This document shows, piece after piece, positions 53,729 to 60,520 of a stretch of 64,000 bases of DNA (positions are counted from its first letter, which is position 1; every line of letters starts with the position of its first letter). A program made the position numbers and the translations under genes. The notes beneath the pieces were generated by a model. The model was not told where the DNA came from, did not search any database, and saw only the letters and a program-made list of their open reading frames with translations. This stretch comes from Saprospiraceae bacterium UBA7687 (GTDB lineage: Bacteria; Bacteroidota; Bacteroidia; Chitinophagales; Saprospiraceae), in the NCBI GenBank assembly GCA_002482845.1, contig DLGT01000172.1, positions 1 to 64,000 of the forward strand. Direction: 5' to 3'.

Positions 53729-54751
53729 CTAATCTTTTACTAAATCATTAACCATTGGAGAAACACTTTTCCCTATCAAATTAATTGACTTCATAAGTTT
53801 TTCATGGGGAATACCGGCATCCATTTGGAACGTGAATCTTGAGATTCCACCTAGTGAATTACTATGGCGAAGTATTTTCTCAGCTACTTCTTCTGGGCTG
53901 CCAACAAGCAAGGCCCCTGATGCTCCATTTTGTGCATTAAATCTTTCTCTGGAAACTGGAGGAAACCCTCTCTCCTTTCCTATTCTTGTAAACATCTCTG
54001 CATAGCCCGGATAATATTCTGCGATGGCTTCTTCGGTTGTATCAGCCACATAGCCAAGCGAGTGCAAGCCAACTTTTAACTCTTCTGGTGCAAAGCCTGC
54101 CTCTTCACCTGCTTTTCTGTACAAATCGACCAAGGGTCTGAAACGATGTGTTTCACCTCCAATTACCGCAACCATCAATGGCAAACCCAACGTGCCAGCT
54201 CGAACAAATGAGGCAGGTGTTCCTCCCACACCAAGCCAAATGGGTAACTTTTTTTGAAACGGACGAGGATAAATAGCCTGATTATGTAGAGCGGGACGAA
54301 ATTGACCAGACCAATTAACAATTTCGCTTTCACGAATTTTAAGTAGAAGACCCAACTTCTCTGAGAAAAGGTCATCGTAATCTTCTAGTTTTAGACCAAA
54401 GAGAGCAAAGGATTCTATAAATGAACCGCGACCTACTACCATTTCAGCCCTTCCTTTTGAAATTAAATCCAAGGTTGCAAAATTTTGAAAAACCCTTACT
54501 GGATCTGCCGCACTAAGTACCGTAACTGCACTGGTTAAAATAATGCTGTTAGTACGTGAAGCTGCAGCAGCAAGGATAATTGCCGGTGACGAATCTAAAA
54601 ACTCTTTTCGGTAATGTTCGCCAATGCCAAATACATCCAGACCCACTTTATCTGCTAATTCAATTCTCTCGAGGAGTTGTGCTAATGCATCTGAATGGCT
54701 TACGTCTGAGTCTTAAGGTGCTCCTGCAAAACTATCTATTCCTATTTCCAT
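53729..54751 (-). pseudogene. LLM-class flavin-dependent oxidoreductase with a stop at codon 13
   Basis: The frame starts at ATG 54751 (MEIGIDSFAGAP), is interrupted by TAA at 54715-54713 and then continues DSDVSHSDALAQLLERIELA and through the whole LLM domain to 53729. The body (305 codons from ATG 54646) contains VFGIGEHYRKEFLDSSP and LPIWLGVGGTPASF, typical of luciferase-like monooxygenases. The stop removes the normal start. Either the gene is dead or it is translated from the ATG at 54646, which would lose the first beta-strand of the barrel. Confidence 0.8.
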
Positions 54752-54780
54752 GTTTATTTTTTAACGCTTAGATTAAGTTT

Positions 54781-54842
54781 ACAACATCCAGCACTGGCGA
54801 CGGGCGACCGTTAGGGAGTCTTTTTGTTCAGTGCGTTGTTAA
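54781..54842 (-). other. attC-like site at the 3' end of the DUF4932 gene (S4)
   Basis: ACAACATCCAGCACTGG (left) and TTCAGTGCGTTGTTAA (right): CACTG/CAGTG and AAC/GTT pair, as in S3, which has the same CACTGG core. It lies 11 nt from the stop of the DUF4932 gene. Confidence 0.6.
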
Positions 54843-54852
54843 TGACTTTTTA

Positions 54853-56271
54853 TTACTTAATATTTTGCATTTGGTTAATAATTTCTGGATAGAGTTCATA
54901 AACGGTTTTTGTCCGATTTTTTAAAATGCTACCAAGGGTAATATTAAATTCATCAAATTTCGAAAAACCCCTTTTTGCCATCAATTTGATTCTATCATTA
55001 ATTATAGCATTGGCATCAGATTTACTATAATTTTCAGAAACATAAATGCAAAACAATGAATGTGTCATATACTCATTAAATATAGCATTTTCACTCGAAT
55101 AGATTTGTTGAGCATTTGCTGTAGCCCAAAAATTCTTGTTTTTTAGTAATTCTTTAATTAAAATAGCGTTCTTAGAACTTGAGGGGTTAACATAGTTATG
55201 ATCAATTTCGGTAAATACAATACCTGACATTAATCCCTCTTTTAAAGCTTCAGAATATTGATTATTTAGATCTATTGACTCAGAAGAATTTACAAACATT
55301 ATGCATTCTTTGAAGTCAGGGTTTTTGAAAAATCCTTTAAAGAAATTTTGTGTGCTATGTGAGCCTACTATTAAAGGTGAGAATACAACCTTGAATGCAT
55401 CAAATTTGAAAGGAAACTCTTTTTCTAACCACTTTCTCATTTTGTCTATTGGCTGCAGTTCCGAAAGCCTTTTTTCAAGTTTCTCATAATATGCTTTATT
55501 GCTCAAAAAGAATTTTCTGTAATTTGAAATATTAACAAAATCTTGAACTAGATATGTTAAATTTCGAAATTCGCCCCCCATAATTTCAGACCTATCCCAG
55601 TTTACATGTTTGTATGGAGAGGAATATTCTAAAATATCATTATCTCCGAACTCAAAGCAGATACTGTTTTCTCTAAAGCCATAATAGGTTGACCAATAAT
55701 TTTCACTTGTACATTTTTTATTTAGTATTCTAATGAGTGGATGATTTCTAAAAGAACCAAAATGTTTTTCAACTTGATTAGCATATAAAGTTCCTTCTGG
55801 ATGGTTATGAGTTAGCTTTGAACAATCCGAAAGATATAAAATGATATTTGCTAATTCATATGTTTCTGGAATTTGAAACGATGATGTTCCTGATTTTTCA
55901 CTAATGTATTTTGATGAAAATTCTGAATGTTCCGGATTAAATCTTAATCTATAAATCGTTGTATCATTTTTTGATGCTATTGGAATAAAAACCCATTGTT
56001 CAAATGGTGAATTAACATATGGTATTGTTACAGTATCAATATCTGTCCACACTTTTATATATACACCTTCAAATCCGTCAGTACCAAGGTCTATTGTATC
56101 TGATTGGGTGGTCGAAAGTACATATTTGTCATCCCAAGAAGAGGCCCAGACATAAAAAGAATCCGATTTTGACCATAATGTATCTGGATATGTAATTTTG
56201 TCTGGAATATTCTGTGCAAAAATTACATTAGTAATTACAATTAGCAATGTTGATAATATTTCTTTTTTCAT
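54853..56271 (-). CDS. Secreted DUF4932-type protein
   Basis: 472 residues with a Sec signal peptide (MKKEILSTLLIVITNVIFAQ). The central and C-terminal region (VVFSPLIVGSHSTQNF, FTEIDHNYVNPSSSKN and SSENAIFNEYMTH) matches DUF4932, which is thought to be a peptidase-like family with an E..H pattern; the visible EIDHNYVNP is compatible with that. It is preceded by P3 at about 45 nt and followed by S4, i.e. a full cassette. Confidence 0.83.
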   Translation of the reverse strand: MKKEILSTLLIVITNVIFAQNIPDKITYPDTLWSKSDSFYVWASSWDDKYVLSTTQSDTIDLGTDGFEGVYIKVWTDIDTVTIPYVNSPFEQWVFIPIASKNDTTIYRLRFNPEHSEFSSKYISEKSGTSSFQIPETYELANIILYLSDCSKLTHNHPEGTLYANQVEKHFGSFRNHPLIRILNKKCTSENYWSTYYGFRENSICFEFGDNDILEYSSPYKHVNWDRSEIMGGEFRNLTYLVQDFVNISNYRKFFLSNKAYYEKLEKRLSELQPIDKMRKWLEKEFPFKFDAFKVVFSPLIVGSHSTQNFFKGFFKNPDFKECIMFVNSSESIDLNNQYSEALKEGLMSGIVFTEIDHNYVNPSSSKNAILIKELLKNKNFWATANAQQIYSSENAIFNEYMTHSLFCIYVSENYSKSDANAIINDRIKLMAKRGFSKFDEFNITLGSILKNRTKTVYELYPEIINQMQNIK

Positions 56272-56709
56272 TTTCTATTTTACTGGAATATTCATTAACT
56301 TACTTATTTCTACAACAAAGCTACGACACACTTACGGTCTTTCCAAATATCTCTGCAGTTGAATCTGAAATCTTCATCATCTATCAAATGAAATTAAGGC
56401 TTTGATTTCTTACTCCGATCGTCGCAGTTTGCAACTGCGATACACTATTTTATGAATCTTTGATTCAATACGCGCCTCACTTAAAAATAAAGCACAAAAC
56501 TATTTGCTTCTAGATTTCGTGCTTTAATGTATTAGTATTTGCGGTGACGAATTGCAAAACCTGTCCTGCTCTAGCAGGATTCTTAAAAAATAGGATCGAA
56601 GTTACGGAACTTGTGACGCATTAGCGTTACTTCGACCATCGTCTCCGAGTTTGGTTGTGTTAGTGCAGTTCGTGTCGGCATACTTCGGCGATCTTGGTGT
56701 TGACAGAAG
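56272..56709. other. Intergenic region with promoter P3 and hairpins
   Basis: 438 nt without a gene. Next to the DUF4932 start is P3. The rest has several perfect or near-perfect hairpins: TCGCAGTT-TGC-AACTGCGA (56422-56440), TCCTGCT-CT-AGCAGGA (56564-56579) and TCGAAGTTAC...GTTACTTCGA (56596-56635). The last is close to the 3' end of the Gfo/Idh/MocA gene, where an attC would be, but its ends differ from S1-S6. Confidence 0.5.
56316..56347 (-). promoter_or_regulatory. Cassette-type promoter copy P3
   Basis: Minus strand TTTG (56347-56344), 20 nt, TAGCTTTG (56323-56316), 45 nt before the ATG at 56271. This copy has the fullest match to the leader: TTTGGAAAGACCGTAAGTGT then the -7 box and GTTGTAGAAATAAGTAAG. 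Confidence 0.82.
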
Positions 56710-57819
56710 TCATTTTTTTAGTTTAATAGATTGATTTAACTTGGAACTTTTGATTGCAGCATCTAAAATTTCCATTACTATCATGTTATTTTCTAAAGAA
56801 GATAAATCATATGGTTTTGTTTTAATATTTCCATTTATTATGGATGCAAAATAAACAAAAGGATCATTGTAAGGAGCTTCTCTTTCTGTTAACTTTATTT
56901 TTTCCTCATTAAATTCATCATAACCAGTTGCAATTCGTATTCTCAAATCATGGCGATTATCTGAGTAAATTGCTCCTTTCAATCCATAGATTTCCATATC
57001 CTTCCTGCCAATTGGCCAGTTCCATGAAGCTTGTATAATTGCTACTAAACTGTCATAAGTCAAAATTATAATGGCTTCGTCATCCACCTTCGGATTGTTT
57101 TCGGGTTGTTGTTGAGCTGTTATGGCAGTTACACTATTTGGTTTTTGACCTTCCATAATCCAAGTTAGTAAATTAGCTCCATAACAACCAAAATCAGTAA
57201 TAGCGCCTCCACCATTAAGAACTGGATCTGTCAACCATTCTAAAAACTCTTTATCTACTCCTATTTTTTTAGGACCTTTATGACCATCTCTGACAACTAT
57301 TTTTCGGATATCACCAATAATTGTATCCTGCTTAATTAATTCAATTGCTTTGTGGTTAGTTGGATACCAAGTCGTTTCATAATTCGTCAATAAATGAACG
57401 CCATACTTATCAGCAAGATTTTTCATTTTTTTTGCATGTTCTAAATTTACCGCTAAAGGTTTTTCAACCATTACATGAATTCCCGCTGGAGCACAAATTT
57501 CAACAATCTTCAGATGGTCATATATGGTTCCAAATGCTGTTACTGCTTTTGGTTGTTTCTTTTCTATCAATTCCTCAATAGTATTGTAAACTATGTCCAT
57601 TGAAAATTTATACTGATGCGCATATCTCTTTGCCAAATCTTTATTAGGTTCAACAATTCCGACTATTTCAAATTCTTCATTAGAATTACTATTAAAAATC
57701 CAATGCACATGTGTATGTGTTAACCCAACTACGCCTATTCTTAATGGCTCATTTTGACAATACATGTTTGTGCAAAATAATTGAATTAGGGCAAGAAAAA
57801 GAAATTTATTTATTACCAT
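56710..57819 (-). CDS. Gfo/Idh/MocA-family oxidoreductase with signal peptide
   Basis: 369 residues. A signal peptide-like N-terminus (MVINKFLFLALIQLFCTNMYC) precedes the Rossmann domain (LRIGVVGLTHTHVHW) and the family's EKP motif in VMVEKPLAVN. The second domain contains GGAITDFGCYGANLL. Exported Gfo/Idh/MocA proteins are known in Bacteroidota, where they act on sugars with a bound nucleotide. It has no P copy intact: P4 has lost the -33 end (see 57873-57880). Confidence 0.88.
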   Translation of the reverse strand: MVINKFLFLALIQLFCTNMYCQNEPLRIGVVGLTHTHVHWIFNSNSNEEFEIVGIVEPNKDLAKRYAHQYKFSMDIVYNTIEELIEKKQPKAVTAFGTIYDHLKIVEICAPAGIHVMVEKPLAVNLEHAKKMKNLADKYGVHLLTNYETTWYPTNHKAIELIKQDTIIGDIRKIVVRDGHKGPKKIGVDKEFLEWLTDPVLNGGGAITDFGCYGANLLTWIMEGQKPNSVTAITAQQQPENNPKVDDEAIIILTYDSLVAIIQASWNWPIGRKDMEIYGLKGAIYSDNRHDLRIRIATGYDEFNEEKIKLTEREAPYNDPFVYFASIINGNIKTKPYDLSSLENNMIVMEILDAAIKSSKLNQSIKLKK

Positions 57820-57872
57820 ACTTTTGTTTTATTTTTTTGACTTGATTACTGCCAACTTACTTATTTCTACAA

Positions 57873-57880
57873 CAAAGCTA
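57873..57880 (-). promoter_or_regulatory. Cassette-type promoter copy P4, truncated
   Basis: TAGCTTTG (57880-57873) with the downstream flank GTTGTAGAAATAAGTAAG is intact, but 20 nt upstream, where TTTG should be, is the 3' end of the next gene (57901). The copy is cut off at the junction. Confidence 0.6.
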
Positions 57881-57900
57881 TGAAACACTTATTATTTTTG

Positions 57901-58332
57901 TCATTTTAGTTTCAGCATCAATTGAAAAGCCAAATCAGAAGCTACCCATTCTTCAATTATTTTGTCTTTGTCAAAGCGAGAAACAACTATTTCGTACCAT
58001 TTAACTTTTTTATTTGAAGCAGGAATTCCTTTTAAGTCCGCTTTATGCGTACCGCTAAATGTTCTTTGCCAAGTCAATACATCGTCAGAATGGGATAAAA
58101 TCTCAATTTTTACAATTTTTATGTCGGGAATTGCCGTCCGCACTTGTTTAGTAAATTGCTTAATAAATTTGTGTCCATTGTGCGTCTTTTCACCAGCATG
58201 AGCCAAATAGTCCGTTGAAAAAGCAGCGTCAACTATGGTTAAATTCCCTTGTCCTATGAGTTGGTCGACAATGTATTTTATGTGTTCAAATCTGTCCATA
58301 TTTTTTTGTTTTAAGTCAATAAGTGTTGTCAT
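57901..58332 (-). CDS. SnoaL-like/ester-cyclase-family protein
   Basis: 143 residues; ATG 58299 (MDRFEHIKYIVDQL) is a possible internal start giving 132. The cone-shaped SnoaL/NTF2-like pattern is visible: helix at the start, FSTDYLAHAGEKTHNGHKFI, and ILSHSDDVLTWQRTFSGTH. Such proteins bind or isomerise small polar molecules. P5 lies 37 nt upstream. Its 3' end joins directly to P4 of the next cassette; no attC-like site is between them. Confidence 0.85.
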   Translation of the reverse strand: MTTLIDLKQKNMDRFEHIKYIVDQLIGQGNLTIVDAAFSTDYLAHAGEKTHNGHKFIKQFTKQVRTAIPDIKIVKIEILSHSDDVLTWQRTFSGTHKADLKGIPASNKKVKWYEIVVSRFDKDKIIEEWVASDLAFQLMLKLK

Positions 58333-58368
58333 TTTTTAAGCTGACCGCCAACTTACGTATTTCTATAA

Positions 58369-58399
58369 CAAAGCTACAACACAACTTGGTTTTTCCAAA
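58369..58399 (-). promoter_or_regulatory. Cassette-type promoter copy P5
   Basis: Minus strand TTTG (58399-58396), 19 nt, TAGCTTTG (58376-58369), 37 nt before the ATG at 58332. Confidence 0.75.
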
Positions 58400-58531
58400 C
58401 TTTTCAAAACAAATAATGAATGAGTTACTCTAACCATCTATAGCTTATACATCTGAAATGCAGTCAGTGTAGGATGGTCTGATTAGCTTAAAACATCGAC
58501 TTTTTACTTTGTAATCAGTTAGCGTTTGTTT

Positions 58532-59000
58532 GCAACACTTGAGTGTTGCAAAGATTCATTTAGACGTTATTTAGTGATGCTTGAATGTTGGAAAGAAACG
58601 TTTAAGTGTTGCTTAATTTGCTTTAAGCGTTGCAAAGAAACCTTTAAGCATTAGCTTGTACCACTTAAGTGTTGCAAATCAATCTTTGCTTGTTCCTTTG
58701 TAAGACTTGAAGGTTATCTTGTAACCTTTAAGCAATACCTCTTAATCCAGATGGATACATTATAAATTGATGTAAATATTTTCTGAATCCATGTGGATTC
58801 AGAAAATATTCATGTGGATATAGTAAATATTTATGCAGATTCAGAAAGTATTTATGTGAATACCTAAAAGATCCATTTGGATGTTTAAAATATTCATTTA
58901 GATATTCAGTATTTTTATTTGAATTCCTAAAATATGTACTTGGATATTTAATAAATGAACGTCGATACATGATGTATTGACGTTCATTTATAATATTTTG
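58532..59000. repeat. Degenerate tandem array in strict 21-bp phase
   Basis: From 58581 to 59000 the sequence is 20 successive units of exactly 21 bp (unit starts 58581, 58602, 58623, ... 58980). Early units begin TTAAGYGTTGCAAAG; later ones ATGTGGATTCAGAAAATAT. An 18-bp palindrome (GCAACACT-TG-AGTGTTGC, 58532-58549) opens the region; a 36-bp palindrome (58775-58810) and an AAATGAACGTC/GACGTTCATTT hairpin (58953-58989) lie inside and at the end. In later units one minus-strand frame is open and encodes heptads. Confidence 0.85.
58728..58970 (-). CDS. Possible heptad-repeat peptide, 80 aa
   Basis: An ORF of 80 codons inside the 21-bp array. Because 21 is a multiple of three, it repeats a 7-residue pattern: HKYFLNL, HKYLLYP, HEYFLNP, HQFIMYP and related units rich in Tyr, Phe, His and Asn. 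The stop comes from the TTAAG of an older unit. There is no promoter box nearby. It may be a remnant of a repeat-protein gene or a by-product of the DNA repeat. No known family. Confidence 0.3.
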   Translation of the reverse strand: MYRRSFIKYPSTYFRNSNKNTEYLNEYFKHPNGSFRYSHKYFLNLHKYLLYPHEYFLNPHGFRKYLHQFIMYPSGLRGIA

Positions 59001-59448
59001 ATTCGAATAATGATTATTTTAAAAAAGAAAAAAAAGTAATATCTTTATCTTTTTTGCAAGTATAAACGGTTAACATTGGCTAGTACAAATATAAGGCTTT
59101 ATTTTGAAATAATGTTATAATTTGATAAGAATATGTTTAAAAATTTAAACATACTCTAAGTTTTAATTTCCTTTTTTTTAGTGAGTGTAGAATACTTTTT
59201 GTAAACTCCTAAGGGGAGTTAGGCTTTGGACTAAGGGCAAAACAAAATAACTAATCATTGTCAAATCTGCTGAAGAAAAATTAGAACAGACTGAAACACA
59301 AATTTATATTGCGATTATAGAAGCAGTGGACCCAGTAGCCCATGCCTTCTCTACTTACTGAACAAATTTTAATTGTCATTTACCGTAAATCATAGATATT
59401 ATTCTTTTAACTTTTTTGGGAAAATTATGTATTTTTTCTCGTTTTCAA
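59001..59448. other. Gap between the 21-bp array and the S6 site
   Basis: 448 nt, AT-rich. It has the coding-like fragment at 59251-59361 and the end of the common cassette leader (59355-59445: ACAAATTTTAATTGTCATTTACC...), which leads into S6. The first 250 nt have no recognisable feature. Confidence 0.45.
59251..59361 (+). pseudogene. Coding-like fragment without a start
   Basis: 36 codons in one plus-strand frame: ...KSAEEKLEQTETQIYIAIIEA, then VDPVAHAFSTY, stop TGA. The composition and Glu/Gln/Ile pattern look coding. A stop precedes it in frame and no ATG is present, so it is a fragment at most. The common cassette leader starts at its end. Confidence 0.25.
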
Positions 59449-59515
59449 TATAACGGTTTGGCTGCACCCGACGTGCCGTTGCGATAGCAGGGTTGGCGCG
59501 GTGAAGCTTGTTATA
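59449..59515 (-). other. attC-like site at the 3' end of the 215-aa gene (S6)
   Basis: TATAACGGTTTGGCTGCACC at the left, GGTGAAGCTTGTTATAACC at the right: TATAAC and GTTATA pair exactly. The stop codon of the 215-aa gene (TAA, 59513-59511) is within the right core, as is frequent in integron cassettes. Confidence 0.6.
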
Positions 59516-60158
59516 ACCTGTTTATTTCTGCTAAATATTTTTGTCTTAAGGTATATATATCAAAATGTTGTTTGCTACTTAGTGGAACATTTGACTCATG
59601 GCCAAATAATTCAAGATAACCATTTAATGCTTTGTTTATTAAAACTTCAGCATCTGTTAATTTATTTTGAATTAGAAGACTATCGATTTTCAATGATGAC
59701 CATGTGGAATTTTCATGAACTTTATCCCAATTAGATGCTGATTCAAAATAAATTTTACCGAAATTTAAATAATTTTCCCAAACATCATTCATAATAACTT
59801 CATGATTGAATTTTACAAAGTCATAACCAAATCCAGGCTGATAGTTTTGTGGTTGTTGTAACAAGATTTTGTGATCACCACTAAGATAACCGCCACCAAT
59901 TAAAGGTTCTAATGGAAAATTCTTTTTATGCCAAGTCTTATATGAAGATGAGTAAATTAGATATTGCACCTTGAAATCTACAAATTCGGTCAGCCAATTC
60001 GTTTTTGAACCTAAGAAATTAATCTCAAACCTAAATCCAATTTCATTCTTCTTGCTGAATTTGGTCGAGTTGAAATTATAAGTAAATCCATCATCGTAGA
60101 GTTTTTTTACTAAAAATTGATCTACTGCTTTATTTAATATTTCTTTCGGTGCTGACAT
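59511..60158 (-). CDS. Cassette gene of unknown function, 215 aa
   Basis: A 215-residue soluble protein with mixed alpha/beta pattern. It is rich in aromatic residues: GFTYNFNSTKFSKKNEIGF, ETINFLGSKTNWL and GGGYLSGDHKILLQQP. No family is recognised. It has the P6 promoter 38 nt upstream and S6 overlapping its stop codon. It is the last cassette before uvrB. Confidence 0.7.
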   Translation of the reverse strand: MSAPKEILNKAVDQFLVKKLYDDGFTYNFNSTKFSKKNEIGFRFEINFLGSKTNWLTEFVDFKVQYLIYSSSYKTWHKKNFPLEPLIGGGYLSGDHKILLQQPQNYQPGFGYDFVKFNHEVIMNDVWENYLNFGKIYFESASNWDKVHENSTWSSLKIDSLLIQNKLTDAEVLINKALNGYLELFGHESNVPLSSKQHFDIYTLRQKYLAEINRL

Positions 60159-60195
60159 CTAGTATAAATAGGTTACAACTTACTTATTTCCACAA

Positions 60196-60227
60196 CAAAC
60201 TTACGACACACTTGCGGTTTTTCCAAA
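60196..60227 (-). promoter_or_regulatory. Cassette-type promoter copy P6
   Basis: Minus strand TTTG (60227-60224), 20 nt, TAAGTTTG (60203-60196), 38 nt before the ATG at 60158. The -7 box differs from the other copies in two bases but still fits TAnnTTTG. The distal leader block (60310-60390) matches that left of S2. Confidence 0.78.
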
Positions 60228-60520
60228 CATCTAAGCTGCCAGATTTAAAATTAACATCAACAAATAAACATCCTATAATTATCGATTACTGATAATTTCA
60301 AAATTAAAAATAATACATTATAACTTCTTTTCTTAAAAAACAAATTTTATTTGTAATTAACCGTAAAATACGGATATAATTCCTTTAAATAAAATAAGAC
60401 AATAAATACATCTTTTCTTTAAGATAACAACTAAATTATTTTAGCAATAAATTTCTTTCAGAAAAAGTTGTTTTCTAAAATTCGCTTAAACATCATTTGC
60501 ACTTTATCTGTTATTAGTTC

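Noticed and set aside
58532..59000. CRISPR array
   Set aside because: Units are 21 bp without spacers and drift continuously; CRISPR repeats are conserved and separated by unique spacers, and there are no cas genes.
58532..59000. Replication-origin iterons
   Set aside because: The period fits, but no rep, dnaA-box cluster or plasmid gene is near, and the units are too divergent.
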